DNA of 64,000 nt, from NCBI RefSeq assembly GCF_043290135.1, contig NC_134705.1, positions 37,203,771 to 37,267,770 on the forward strand, read 5' to 3'. The notes below the pieces were generated by a model. The model saw only the letters and a program-made list of their open reading frames with translations, was not told where the DNA came from and ran no database searches. Position numbers and translations under genes: made by a program. The DNA comes from Rhipicephalus microplus. Lineage: Eukaryota > Arthropoda > Arachnida > Ixodida > Ixodidae. Below are positions 32,013 to 44,824 of the stretch, in pieces (position 1 is the first letter of the stretch; the number at the start of each line of letters is the position of its first letter).

Positions 32013-33544
32013 TCTGGCGGTTCTGTGTGGACTACCGACACCTCAACAAAATCACTCGTAAAGACGTGTACGCACTACCACGTGTAGATGACGCGATTGA
32101 CAGCCTGCAAGGGGCCGAATTCTTTTCATCTCTCGATTTGCGCTCAGGGTACTGGCAAGTACCAATGGCTGAGGACGCTCGACCGAAGACCGCTTTTGTC
32201 ACTCCCGACGGCTTGTACGAATTCAACGTCATGCCGTTTGGGCTGTGCAATAAGCCCGCCACCTTTGAGCGCATGATGAACACCGTTCTGCGTGACCTGA
32301 AATGGCACATGTGCCTGTGCTACCTGGATGACGTCGTCGTTTTCGCTCCGGACTTCTCCACGCATCTTCAACGCCTGCGGCATGTTTTAACGCGTCTGAG
32401 TGACGCCAGTCTGAAACTAAACCTAAAGAAGTGCCGATTTGCAGCTCGGCAGTTGACAATACTTTGCTACATTGTGTCGAAGGACAGAATTCTCCCCGAT
32501 CCAGCCAGTCTTCGGGCGGTGACCGAGTTCCCCAAGCCGACATCCGTGAAGGAACTGTGCAGTTTTGTAGGACTGTGTTCCTACTTTCGGCGCTTCATCC
32601 GAAACCTCGCGTCTATCGTATCGCCGCTGACGAAGCTCCTCGGAAGTAATGGCCCTCTCCATTCGTGGTCATCACAGTGTGACGACGCATTCACAACGCT
32701 CCGTTGTTTGTTGACGTCGCCTTCCATACTCCGCCACTACCACCCTATGGCCCCTACAGAGGTACACACGGACGCCAGTGGTGTCGGTCTCGGCGCTGTC
32801 CTTGCGCAGCGCAAACCAGGGTTCCCGGAATATGTCGTGGCGTATGCAAGCCGTACGCTTACAAAAGCCGAGACTAATTACACCGTCACTGAGAAAGAAT
32901 GCCTGGCAATCGTCTGGGCCCTTACCAAGTTCCGACCTCACTTGTATGGTCGCCCATTTGATGTAGTCACCGACCATCACGCACTATGCTGGTTGTCGTC
33001 ATTGAAAGATCCCTCAGGCCGTCTCGCCCGGTGGGCACTTCGCCTGCAAGACTACGACATCCGCGTGCTCTACCGCAACGGAAGGCAACATGCTGACGCC
33101 GATGCCCTGTCGCGCTCTCTCCTGCCTGACGACAATGCCCACGACTCAGCGTCTCACCTTGCCGTTTCATCCATTAGCAGTCATGCCGTTGCTACTGAAC
33201 AGCGCAAGGATCAATGGAGTGCATCACTGATAGACTTGCTGACTGGTCCATCCACTCCATCCACTCGCGCGTTACGTCGTCAAGCCCACCATTTCGCCGT
33301 TCGCGATGACCACCTCCACCGACGCAATTACAACGGTGACGGCCGCCAGTGGCTACTAGTCATACCCCGCAGTCTGTCCTCTGACATATGCGAATTCTTT
33401 CATTATGATCCGCAATGTGCGCACTCCGGGGTATCGAAGACTTACCACCGCATTCGCCAACGGTACTTTTGGCGCGGCATGTACCACTGCGTGCAGAAAT
33501 TCGTTCGCTCCTGCAAAGAATGTCAGCGCCGCAAAGCTTCATAG
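32013..33544 (+). pseudogene. LTR-B RT, RNase H and integrase zinc finger (505-codon frame)
   Basis: The longest intact stretch in the window. [52 protein letters not shown], catalytic YLDD intact at 32321-32332. RNase [53 protein letters not shown]. Integrase zinc finger: [12 protein letters not shown] ... CKECQRRK, with H-H-C-C present. Stop TAG at 33542-33544. Confidence 0.93.
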
Positions 33545-34460
33545 CACCTGTCGCCGGTAGGTCTGCAACCTCTACCTTGCCCTGCCAGGCCGTTTGGGCG
33601 TGTTGGCATCGATTTGTACGGGCCACTTTCACTAACGTCGGCTGGTAACCGCTGGGCCATTGTTGAAGTGGACCTCCTCACATGATACGCCGAAACTGCC
33701 ACTCTCCCCGCGGCTACAGCGAGCGATGTGGCCTCCTTCCTGCTCCAACGATTCATGCTGCGACACGGTCCACCTCAGGAACTGCTCAGTGATCGAGAGC
33801 GCGTCTTCCGGTCTGAAGTCGTTGAAGCCATTCTCAAAGAGTGCAACGTTGTTCACCGCAAAACTGTTGCTTACCACCCGCAGACGAATGGCCTTACGGA
33901 ACGCTTCAACCGTACGCTCGGCGACATGCTCTCCAAGTACGTCGCCGCCGATCACACAAATCGGAATGCCATTCTACCCTTCGTCACCTACGCACCGCCC
34001 CTCAGAGCACTACTGGCTTTTCACCTTTATTTTATTATATGGAAGGCACCCGTTGCACACCATCGACACTATACTTCCGTACAAGCCAGATCCGTCCGAG
34101 TAGGCGCCTATTTCTGCTACAGCCAAGCTTGCTGAAGAGTGTCGAGAGCTTGCAAGGACCTTTACAGCGTATGATCAAGAGCGGCAAAAAGGCATTCGCG
34201 CTGACACCAGCACTAATGCGCCCACATTCCTCCCTGAAGCGCTCGTCTGGCTCTCGATCCTTACCACTTCAACTGGCCTATCTTCAAAACTATGGCCCAA
34301 ATACGAAGGCCACTACCGTGTTGTCGAACGCACTTCCCCTGTGAATTACTTGATCGAACCCACCGAACCATCTTCGTACATGCACCGTCGAGGGCGCCAC
34401 ATTGTCAACGTGGAACGCCTCAAAGCCTACCACGACCCCCTCATAGTAACCAGCTGTTAG
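33545..34460 (+). pseudogene. LTR-B integrase core and C-terminal domain
   Basis: It continues in the same frame after the TAG: GRVGIDLYGPL (Asp), a TGA near 33685, ELLSDRERVF (Asp), PQTNGLTERFNRTLGDML (Glu), then a frameshift near 34000. The C-terminal domain in shifted frames has TTGFSP, KYEGHYRVVERTSPVNYL (GPY/F-like, with H for P) and ends about 34460. The DDE residues are all present, but the frame is broken. Confidence 0.88.
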
Positions 34461-34496
34461 GTCGCCAGGCGGCTCCCTCTTCGTACCCGGGGTAGT

Positions 34497-34655
34497 TGTG
34501 GCGAAGCCTTTGAACAGCGGGTCGTCCTCTCCAGCACTTTCTAGTGGGTCACCCTTTTAGCAAAAAGAAGAGCAGCTCGTACAGAGAGTTGGTACCCGCA
34601 TTGACTGTCGCTGTCAAGCATCATCGACAAGTGTCCGCCAATAAACGTCTCAACA
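34497..34655 (+). repeat. LTR-B 3' LTR
   Basis: 159 bp, same length as the 5' LTR. It follows a weak purine tract (cccggggtag). CATG follows directly. Confidence 0.94.
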
Positions 34656-34790
34656 CATGCAATAACAATGACATGCGGAATGAGTCTATATGCAATTGTG
34701 GTCAGAAAGTGGCAAAATCTTTGTCTTTATCATAGTATTTTAAGCACTGAAAACAATATGTTACAGGAGGGGTAAAATGGCTGAAAGTCA

Positions 34791-35267
34791 TCAGTCCAAC
34801 CACTTCATTCTGTACTCGCTGCAACCTTTTAGTGTCCGTGAAGTAAGTGTTGGCCAAGATGACACAAAGTACGAAATATAACTGTGAATGTTGGACAAAT
34901 ACAAAAAATGTATGACGTGAGGCGGGAAATACGTACTTGTCTTGATGATAGAATTGATTCTAAATCCAATACTTCTAACTAGTGAAGCGGCATGTTTACG
35001 AAATCTTAGTTCAGTATCTAAGGTGTCGCCAATAAACAGCGCGTCAATGGAAATGTTCATGACGTTATTACTTATGTGAAAGGAAGGCGGCATAATAAGT
35101 TGAATTCGCGGGGATTGAGACACCATGAAGATGGTCTTAGTACCGCTGATCTGCAGCTGATTGCTCTGGCAATCTAAAGTTATGTTATGCAACTTTGTGT
35201 TGAGTTCAGTCTGTAGCGAAGTAACCAATTTAGATGATGTAAGAATTGATGTGTCGCCACCGTACAA
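34791..35267 (-). pseudogene. LINE-3 RT fragment, second copy
   Basis: 158 codons open. It starts with MYGGDTSILTSS, where the family catalytic box would be (Y/F)ADD; the Ala-Asp is changed to Gly-Gly. It continues with LDCQSNQLQISGTKTIFM and the same C-terminal run as 1522-1911. It is a slightly longer version of the fragment in copy A. Confidence 0.68.
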
Positions 35268-36330
35268 AACGCACCAGGTCCCAGTGAGAATAGTAGGTAG
35301 GTCGGTATAGAGTAGCAGCCTGGAGCATGATACAGCACATACTGATCTCTCAGCTATTTGTAAATAAACCTGCCTCTCTTTCCTGTAGGTAGGTCATTAT
35401 TGAATATCAAAAATGAAAGTGAGCCTAAAATTGTTCCCTCCGTCACACCTATGATATTGAACTCGCGTGATAAAAGATGTCCGTTAAAATGTACCATTTC
35501 AGACTGATGACAGAAGAAGCTTTCATTCATTTATTAATTTATAAATTCAATAGTATTGTCGAATCTGTTTTGAAGGCTCTTACAGGGAGGGTACAACCAA
35601 TTACAAATCAATAATGTACTGCTATGCCAGGTGGCAGTGCAATCAATACAAGGGAGACAATTTATCAAATTGGCAAACACTGCGTGCATTTACAGCATTG
35701 CCTGGCTAGACATTACAAAGCTAAAACACAGCTGCGAGAAAAGAAAACAAAAAAAAATTCAAACCAAGGAAACAAGCAGGCTTATAATCTCGCAGCTCCA
35801 TCAATGAAATACATGTCCAACAATTTTTCGAATTGGCAAAGATCGCTTGAATTTACCACAATACCTCGAAACGCATTCCAAAGCTCAATCACAGCTGGAA
35901 AAAAAGAATAACGATTCACACACATGCGACAATAGTATGTACTAAAACACAGTCGTGATCAACCTGACTGCTTTGTTTCCCTGACAGTTTTATGCAATTT
36001 TTATTAATTTATTTTATGATATTTTGTGTTATTTTTAGTTGGCCTTCCAGTACTAAAAAAAGCATTCAACCGTTTCTTTTACCTTCATGCCTCAAGTGAT
36101 TCTAGTTCACAGGACTGCAACATATGCGTGACAGAATCTACCCGGCGGTAATTCGAGCATATGAAGTGGATGGCACGGCGTTGAACTTTTTCTAATTTTG
36201 CTTTCACGCTGGCTTGTTGAGGACTCCACACGACTGATGCATATTATAGCAGTGGTGTAACGAAGGTCTTGTAAGCCACAAGTTTCATATTCGCGTAGCT
36301 TGGTGTAGTTTTTGCATTAAGAAACCTAGT

Positions 36331-37039
36331 CTAGTTGGCCTTCAGGCCCACATTGTCTATGTGTGTATGCCATGTCAATTGTTGTGTAAGTGTGATACCT
36401 AAATATTTAAATTGGTTAACATAGAGGAGTGAATTTCTGTCGATACAGTACTGAAAGGGCATAACACCTGTTGTTTTAGTCTTATGTTTGTATGTTGACT
36501 TTTCGTAGTTTACTTTCATATCCCATAAGTTACATAAATGGCTGCATTTTTTAAACAATGACTAATAACTAACTTGATCGTGGTTCTCGTTACTCTGGAA
36601 TAAACTAAGTCGTCCTTTGCCAAAATGTTTTCTCGCACAGGGTGCTCAACCTCTGAAAATATATCGCTAATATATTAAGAAATAACAAAGAGCCCAACAG
36701 GGAGCCCTCGGGAACACCTGAGAATACTTTGAGTGGACATGATGAACTGGCATTTAAACGTACTGTCGGTGTACAATCCTTCAGGTACTCTTCTATTTAA
36801 GTCACTGATGTTCCACCAATACCGATTTCTCGAAGTTTAAATAGTAGCTTATCACAAGTCACTTTCTTGAAAGCCTTTGCAAGATCTATACAAATGACAC
36901 CAATTTTTAATTCAATTTCAAGTTCTTTATTTCTACCTCGTAAGGATACAGACAATAGAGGTGCAGAAAAAGCAGTCACAGAAAACTTTACGAAGCCGCA
37001 ACACCCTTTTGCTCTGCAGCAACGTGCAGCAAGGTTCAT
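36331..37039 (-). pseudogene. LINE-2 RT fragment, second copy
   Basis: The 37039-36797 frame ends in GVICIDLAKAFKKVTCDKLL (palm A), preceded by LINE-1 3'-end sequence. SGVPEGS lies near 36710. The 36558-36331 frame reads LWDMKVNYEKSTYKHKT and FKYLGITLTQQLTWHTHID, a typical LINE RT thumb segment. It corresponds to 3120-3770 in copy A. Confidence 0.68.
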
Positions 37040-38042
37040 TAAGCAACCGCGATAACATAGTGTAATGACAAATGGACAGTAATCAACAAATACAAAAGAG
37101 AAAACTAGAAGTAGAAGGTATTATAAATATAATTGTATTTATATATTCACAATAAATACTTACAGATATGTGTAAAAAGAATAAAAAGAGCAAAGAGAAA
37201 CTAAGAGATATTATATCTATAAGTTAAGATACATTCCACGCAAAGCACTTTTTGACGAACTGAAGAGATCCAAACGACTTTGTAGATATGAATTCAGAAG
37301 GGAAGGATAAATAAATTGCAGGCGGGGTCGATCTGATTTTATTCTGGGTGCCGGCAAAACCCAAGACGATCCGGTGCCTTGTCATAAACGCTATTTCTCC
37401 CGCATACAATCTAGCAAGAAATCGTCAATTATTTATGTTTTTTAGAGTTTCGTGTTCAAGTCTGACACTCAAAAGAAATTGTATAGGTCGGGGATCTTTA
37501 TTACATAACTTTGCACAAGGAGATACGAACTCGGCGAGTGCCAAAGTACATTATGAAGGTGATGAAGGAATCTTTTTTGCAAAATGTAGATACGTTAGAG
37601 ACAGCCAGGAGTTCTCGTCCGTCACACCAGGTAGCAATATTTCAAATACGATTAAAAGAGGAAATTGTACTGTAGTATATAGTATTGTTTTTCTGGAAAA
37701 ACGTGTTTGAGCCTGCTTACGATTCCAGGTATTTGAGTTAGTTTTGTTGAAATGTGGTCCACATGCTGCTCCAAATACATACAGAAAAAACAAACTCTGA
37801 GGCACTTGAATTCTTTAACGACGTATATACATCTTGAGTTCAGCTTAATGTCGATGCGAGAAAGAACTGGTTTATTTTTTTGGCCGGAATACAACAGCCT
37901 GCGTTTTCTTCTCGCCGACTCGCACTCACTTGTTTCTGAAAATTTTTGTAGTTCACTAACCGTATTATTGCAATCTCGAACATGGAGATCAAGGTTATTT
38001 CTAGTAAAAAATATGCTGGTATCACCAGCATAGATGACGAAA

Positions 38043-38640
38043 ATTGCACTCCAGGTATACGCAGAGTGACGGGTGTGTCACTGATAGTCGTATTACCCTC
38101 AACTTTGATAAAATGCACCTCCAAAACTTCACGTGTCATAGTGTTTTTCTCTTTTAAATATACCAGGATTTGTAAGGTCCGGCTTAAACATGCAGAAATC
38201 GCAATGCATTACTAAATGAGTGCTCATCATCTTTTAATTTAAAGGCTCATGCTCCCTTGCCCTGTCATTAACGCAGTGTCTGGTCAGGCCGTTATGAACC
38301 TTGCCGTATATAAGTGAAATTCAGTAAACCACCCACACTGCGCATGGTGTGAACGACCTCGTATGCTTTTATCTTACAGGGCTTTTGCGGCACTGCGATG
38401 CGTGGACAGAGGCTGCGTGGACAGTGGGACAGAGGGCAGCTTCGGTGTCGCTCAAAAACAATAGGTATTTTAAACAAGTTCCCACGTTCTTTTGTTTGTG
38501 GCAAATTTTGTGCTTATACGGCATGACCTGTGGTCTTCTATTCACCAGCGGCTTAGTTTTCGGCTTACCCATCAGTTTCGGTAGAAGGGTTTACACTACC
38601 CTACAAAAACAAGGGTGTCTGGCTTAATTCAGCCTATCCA
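38043..38640 (-). pseudogene. Penelope-like element fragment (RT end and GIY-YIG region)
   Basis: The minus strand reads RPQVMPYKHKICHKQKNVG (38572-38369 frame), then a GIY-YIG-like stretch with YGKVHNGLTRHCVNDRARE near 38300-38230, then TREVLEVHFIKVEGN near 38139. The same three blocks occur in the same order in the element at 50641-52337 (RPQVMPYIHKVSHNLKKVA; CGKVNIGQTKWC; TREVLEAFFIEKN). GIY-YIG nucleases cut target DNA for Penelope-like retroelements. Here the family Tyr-Ile-Gly is changed and frames are broken. The 5' half is absent beyond 38640. Confidence 0.72.
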
Positions 38641-41225
38641 CCTGGTGATGAATTTTACTGCATTTTGTGAGCACAGGACGGCGTCAATGCAGATTGAAGG
38701 CACAGTGATTTTTTGCCCTCTTCATAAGTGTCGTACGCGCCGAGTATTAGGGTAAATGTTCTTTGTGATATCGAGGGCATTAGGCCAAGTAAATATGTGG
38801 CTCCCATAGCGTGAAGGCTAAATCTACAAGCTGCATTTTGTCATGGTTCACGCATTAAAGAAAGCCCTGTGCCTTGTTGTTTAAAGAAAATAAGAAAAAC
38901 ATCCACTGCATAACTCGTTGTTAAATAAGGACTAAATTTTAAGATAAAATCGTCAACCTATCGAAATAAAACAGGTAGCCCGAGGGCATCATAAAGAATC
39001 AAAGCCATGTCTCGGTCAATAGCATAAAAACAAATGACTTAAAATTGGCGCAACACATCACTGAATGCAGACACCCTGACGCTGCATATAGTACGGATTC
39101 TCGTAAGAAACAACGGCAAACGAAAGATGAAAGTCCAACGAAGTAATGTAGCTTTTAACTGAGACGCCTGTGCTATCGAAATCAAGCACTTCATCCGCTT
39201 AGTTACATGACCGAACTTTTGGGAGCCGTTAGGCGTGTGCAATGAAACAGATCGAATCTTTAACACTTGCCGAAAAGGTGGAGATTCCAGAATGAAAAGA
39301 TTTTGCAGAAACATTGTGACTTCCGTTGAATTGGCGACAGTGAAAGGATATTCATCAAGCGTAATAATATGCCTAAGTATGTAGTGGCTAACGTTTTGCT
39401 GCCAACACACCCACTCACTCCATATTCATTTAAAGGGAATATCTAGCTTGTGCATTTTAACGCTAAAAAACACCGCTATAGAGGAAAATTTAAAGGTGGC
39501 GTTAACTGCTTTAGTTCATTTTCAAAGTTCTAGTTCATTAAAGAGATAGAGCATTGGCTTTTATATTGTTCATGAATCTCTTAGTTCAGATGAAATTCTT
39601 GACCATCGCCTGCGTGGCTTCTTCGCTGAAGGTTTCGAGGGGCAACGCGACGAAGCTATGCACCTTTTTGTCGGATTGTAGGAACCGAAGATTATTCTGC
39701 TGAAAGTATCCTACACCCCCGCAGGTTGCTGGGGTAATTGTTAAGATGGTCCCGAAGCTTTGTTTATGGGCTTCTTCTGAACGAGGGATGAAAAAACAAT
39801 ACCTCTCTAGCTTTTCTTTCTAGATTTGAGACCACAATTGTTGTTTATTTTAACTCATAAATGTGCGAACTCTAATTTGAAAACCTTAGAAAATTTATGC
39901 CACTGTTACAGACATTTCACCTGGCTACTCTAATCTCATTTACGTTATCAAGACTGCCCTGCACCTTGAAATCGGAAGATAAATGAAGGAGTGTTGAGCT
40001 CTTTTTGGTATGGCGTACAGAAGTATAACATCTTAACATAAAGTGTGAAGTTTGAATCATACCTGAAAGTTATCCGTAATGCTCCTTTTGTTTTGAGGAA
40101 TTTGGTAACGTCACGGCGCACAGCGGGTGAGCACCATAAACAACTTTTCTATCAGTATATCCTACTGAAAAGCACAGAGTGCTCAGTGTGCACCAGCAGC
40201 CTCTCATCAACAGCTCTAGACAAACTCATTCACAGAATATTTTCGCGAAACATTATTCAGGTACAAATACAATCTCAATTATAGTGAGATCATCGACACA
40301 ACAAGACTACAAAAAATAGTGGCTAGAACAGGCTCTACAGCCAACTAAGCCAAAGAAGCTCATGGCATGTTACGATAACAAATCACTTTTTCTCGTAGGA
40401 ATCAAGACATTTCAGCCCACTTCAGAAAGCTCCTTACCCATATGGCCTTCAATTTACTTTGTTTCTTGGAAGGCAGGCCCTGGCCTCTCATATCTGCGCA
40501 GAGGTCCGTGGAGCACGCACGTTATCCTTCGAATCCAGAATAAATTGCCCCCTCTTGAGTGCTGACGTATCTTCCACACAATAAGTAGTTGCAGACTTTC
40601 CACTTCGTTACCACACTGCGATCAATCTTCCACCTCCAAAATCCCTTAGCAGTCAAGAGAAAGGGAGCGCTGCATGGGCAGTGAAGAATATATAAGGTGG
40701 CAAGCAGAAAGCTTTCACGTCGTAGTGCGTTGTTGCTGGAGCAAGACATTTTTGTGCTGTATACGTTCAAGGAGTGAAAAGGCGGCTTCTGTGTTATTTT
40801 CTTGCAAGCTACCTCGTTTGACAAAACTTCTAGATAATGCGCACATTTATGACATGTGATTTTGTTAGTGTTTGTTCTTCGTGTGGTATTTGTAGATGCA
40901 TATGCCTTAATTGTCTATATTTCGCTTGTCTTTATAAGAGAAATTACGTTGCGCACAATAAAACAAGTAAAAATATAGTGATGTAAGGGCATGTAGAGAT
41001 GGAACTTCATATTCATTAACGTAAAATCACAGGAGGGGCGAAGAATGCAGCGCTCACGAGTACAATCGAAGCCTCCAGTTCACTCTAATCGGACACAGAG
41101 ACCCACTATATGAGCTTTAGTAAACGCGAACGTGGCGAATAATTATTGTTCAACCACGCTGAAGAGAATTCTGCTGCCGGCACTACATTGCAGGTAAATG
41201 TCCTGTGCCTAATTATTTACTATTG
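38641..41225. other. Gap: no gene recognised
   Basis: AT-rich sequence. The 123-codon minus frame at 39039-39410 has no domain I recognise. Other short frames (40045-40284, 40362-40565, 40522-40824) look like chance. No repeat structure stands out until the inverted repeat at 41226. Confidence 0.45.
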
Positions 41226-42011
41226 GTGATTCCACGAGAGATCGACACGGGTCCAAAAGTTCATATTTTAGATTTTATTGAATATTTTATATTTCGTGCA
41301 CCTCTCACCAGGTAGCCCGAAAGTCAACTTCGTTTTATGATTAACGGCATAACTTTCGACAAAAAAATATCAAACTTCCTCAACACGGACGCACCAATTT
41401 CGTCACCTGTCATTTTTGAAACTTGCAGATGCTATAAAAAGACAAATATTTTTGTTTCAGGGAAGATATTTTTACCTGAAACGCATGTTTAATGAAGAAT
41501 GAATTCATATGATTTCAAGTTTGTAGACCTTAAGAAAATAGCTTTTAAAATGCCTAATTTTGTGACAGTTTAAAATGAGTTAGTATTCCCCATTTTTTTC
41601 TCCGAAAGTAATGCAAGCAGCATTTTCAAACTTGACACGTTTTAAGGATATAGGGTAATCATTAGGTAAATAAATAATTGCTGCCGTAGGGCAAATATAA
41701 ATTTCTATATATTACCTCAATATTCTCGTATTGGCAAAAGTGTACTCCACTGAAATTTGAATAATATTAAAACCACATCTTCGATTTTTCTTAAAATCTC
41801 GTAAATAGACAATCGAAGGCCATCAAACAGTAATATAGAAAAACATGTTGCATTATTTTGTTTTTAGCGACAATATTTGTGGTACAAATGAGAGCTTTTC
41901 GAGAATGCGCTGATAAGTTGAGAAATCTAGAAATCAGAACGGAAAAGTGGCAATGAGCTATAAACGCGAGTAAACGTGACCGCATTCGGTGAAAAAAAGG
42001 CTGCTTTAGCA
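41226..42011. repeat. Left terminal inverted repeat of the 4.4-kb DNA transposon
   Basis: 786 bp, AT-rich, non-coding. It matches the complement of 44825-45614 with scattered substitutions. Confidence 0.9.
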
Positions 42012-42242
42012 CTATGACAAATACGTACGCATGAAGGCACATTTATGCTCCTCATAACACAGCTCTAATGGAGGAAATCTTCGACACTGTAACTCAGTTG
42101 CAAAACATCTGTCTATAATTGCAGATATACTCAAACATGAAAATGTTCCAACGCAAGTGTTGGGTCTCGGTAGAAAAAGCATATGCGCTTGAAGTACCCT
42201 CACTGGTATTTTGGTGGTGACTGCGTGAAACAAAAGATGCGC

Positions 42243-44248
42243 TCAAAATTGCTGCATATTTTGGAGATCACATTTAGCAGCACGTGACGCCAACAAAACA
42301 CGACCACGATCAGTGCCCTCAGATGTGCTTAGCCAAACATGCCAAGAACGTGTGCCTGGAACACGTGGCAACAATTTCCACTGGCTATTCTTAAACTGAC
42401 GGAATGTTTCTAGCTCGTTTGCATTTGCACACAGCAGATTGACATTCTTGAGCTTCGCGCTCATTTGCGCCATCATTTGGGATGCTGACATAATCACAGC
42501 TGAGCTTGCCGCTCTGAGGTTGTAGAGCGTAGCCTGATGCTTAAGTAGGCCACCAGCGCCATCACAAGAGCTTTGCCATGTCCTGTGGCCAAAAAATCCA
42601 CTTTGTTGATATATGATCTTTCTGACATAACTCAAACAACTGGTACTTGTTTTTGAAGTGACTGCATGCACCGCCAGAAACATAAGTAACATGCGTGTCA
42701 GGCTTAAATTGTTCCTTCATATAGTTGTGGATTATTTCTAGAGCAAAACAGGCATGTGCAGCATCATGGCATGTGTCATCACTGATGACGGCGAAACTTT
42801 GAAGTGATTGCTTCTTTGTGACGACACACTTGAATATAAACACCTGTCTTTTTTGCCAGTGATACGACTGTACCTCATTCGGTAAAATGGTTGTCCAATT
42901 TTCGGCGAAATCAAAGTGAAAAATGCAAGATTGTTTTTCTTAGTTCTCTTTCGCCAGGCGTATTGCTGATTCTTGAATGTATCTTACGTAATCATGGGTA
43001 ATCCACTTCACGAACAATAGACTTAGCTCTCGCAGAAAAGCACTTCCGTGGGCTGTTTTTTACTTTTTTTACTAGATCGCCATTTTCCCATACTGCATAG
43101 GCTACCTCAATATCTTCAGGGATTTCTAAACATGTGGCTATTGGAGCGTCCTCCTTAGCACAATAGTCACAATGGCCTAAAAAACCATCACTTGTAGGGG
43201 AGCTGCAAAGACATAGTTCTTTCAAGAAGTCCGCCGTGTAGGCACCATCGGTGACGTCTTGTAGGGCAGAAACACACTCCGTGGCACTAGCACAGTATAT
43301 ACAAAGGCACACTTCTTGGTGTGGTGCAAGAAGAACCCACTTCGGCCTCAGTGAACAAAACTTTGAGAGTCTAATAGACGTGTTCGGATTAGCTTCTCTA
43401 AAGAGACGGCAAGCCTCTCGCACCGAATGGCTCATAAACCTTTTCAAAACAAGCTCCTTTTTGCCGTCAATGATAGCAGACACTACATCTTTTTTGTTGG
43501 GACTCTGCCGAGAGCAGCTATATTCATCTTTGGAGTAGTAAGCCATAGCTGCCTGGACGTTCATTGGGTTCAGCCGTGTCCTCTTTACCGCATTTGGTGC
43601 TAACCATATCCCATGTTTTGCGTGCCAGCGTCGGCATCTGTATATCATGTGAGCTGACGAGTTTGGTATAAGCGCTTGGAGTTTACGGCGCTCTATATCG
43701 CTCGGCAACAGTGTCAACAAACGCACGCGCTCTTTAAACAAAGAACACGCTTCATAGGCTTGCTTGAAGTTCTTGAACCACTGGGCACACACACTGAGTT
43801 TTAGATCTGATGGTGGAAAGTGGCGGTTACACACGTTACGGTGGCATTTCACGGTCACTGTAGAATTGCTGCTAAGTTGTCTTGGCTCTGCATGAACTTT
43901 GCTATTTTGCGCATGCAGCTTCTGCAGTCGCATATATGACAATACTTCCCGCGTGTTTACGCACCGCTCTTGACTTCTGCCTTTTTATTCTTCCGGCAAA
44001 AACTCATCGGCTGTTTCAGCTAAGAAGCCATTAGGCGAAGACAGCATATCTCTGAGGCGTCTAAAGCAGTTCTGGCAGACGTGGTCTTTGTTATGTGCAT
44101 GGCGGGCAGCTTTTGGTAAAAGCTTCTGGAGGGCAAACAGGCCGATGGCTTCGACCTTGCGGAAGTTTCTTTGATAAGGTATTTTCTTTTTATGCAACAT
44201 GAGGTAATCTGAACAAAAAACTTTATCTCGGGTGAAGTGGTCAGCCAT
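42243..44248 (-). pseudogene. Transposase of the long-TIR DNA transposon, decayed
   Basis: It starts MADHFTRDKVFCSDYLM at 44248 and runs in one frame to 42992 with a single TAA at 43985-43987. It is Cys-rich: HVCQNCFRRL near the N-terminus, CHRNVCNRHFPPSDLKL, and CLCIYCAS ... LGHCDYCAKED. After a frameshift it reads HFDFAENWTTILPNEVQSYHW (Asp at 42910-42912), then SDDTCHDAAHACFALEII, then YVSGGACSHFKNKYQ, then in a further frame FFGHRTWQSSCDGAGGLLKH. I recall metazoan transposase-like proteins with the order DFAEN(Y/W) ... SDG.. ... CDG.GG, in which the second box has Asp; here it is Gly (42673-42675). Expected to bind TIR ends and cut them. This copy is inactive. Confidence 0.75.
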
Positions 44249-44824
44249 CGCTACGCTCCTTGAGGCTCAAATTACTGGCAATGCAATTATGCGTGAAACC
44301 AGCAGCACGAAAGTGATCTATCTGTCGTCTGTTCCTATGTCTCTCACTTTTAATGAGAGCAGACGTAAAAAAGCGTGCGCAAGTATCCACAGTGCGAATG
44401 CAAAATTGAAGTATAGTACGTTAAAATGAATTTTACAATGTTTTTGTCGATAAAATTACGGAAGGCGTAATATTTGTCCCTACTTTGAACCACAAGATCT
44501 AAAGCATTGCCTCCGAGATGCGGCACACAGCAATTCATTTGTAGAGCGGACGACGGATGACAACTTGCCCTAAAGCGTGTTCTTCAGTCTAATGCGGCAT
44601 TCTTCGTGTCCCAAATGATAAAAATTTGTTATGAATCGTTTATGAACTCATTCAACATTCAATTCTCTTACCCAACATGTTGCAAACATGTACATGGCCG
44701 CCACAGCAGCTCCATCTGTGTGTCAGTAATGGAGAGGCACCACATATTAGAAGTCTCAGTGCTCTACGTATAAGAGTAAATTCAGATACTGTCGAATATC
44801 GTGTTCAAAATAGTTACTCCTATC

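Larger units (their letters stand above)
29389..34655 (+). mobile_element. LTR-B: complete Ty3/gypsy element with 4-bp target duplication
   Basis: 5267 bp with two 159-bp LTRs (29389-29547, 34497-34655) that differ at 12 positions by my count. CATG at 29385-29388 is repeated at 34656-34659. Copy A of the duplicon has the uninterrupted site (gatttaagcacgcaataac at about 1380), so the boundaries are proven by an empty site. Gag is one frame with a single stop; pol is broken by at least three stops and two frameshifts. Confidence 0.95.
34656..38042. repeat. Duplicon copy B, part 3
   Basis: It matches 1388-4770 of copy A in order. It includes the second copies of LINE-3, LINE-2 (about 35520-36905) and the 3' part of LINE-1 (about 36906-38042). 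The match ends at 38042, where a Penelope-like fragment starts in the same reading direction as LINE-1. Confidence 0.85.

Noticed and set aside
39039..39410. A host gene of 123 codons on the minus strand
   Set aside because: No recognisable domain and no supporting splice or promoter signals; kept only as unassigned sequence.
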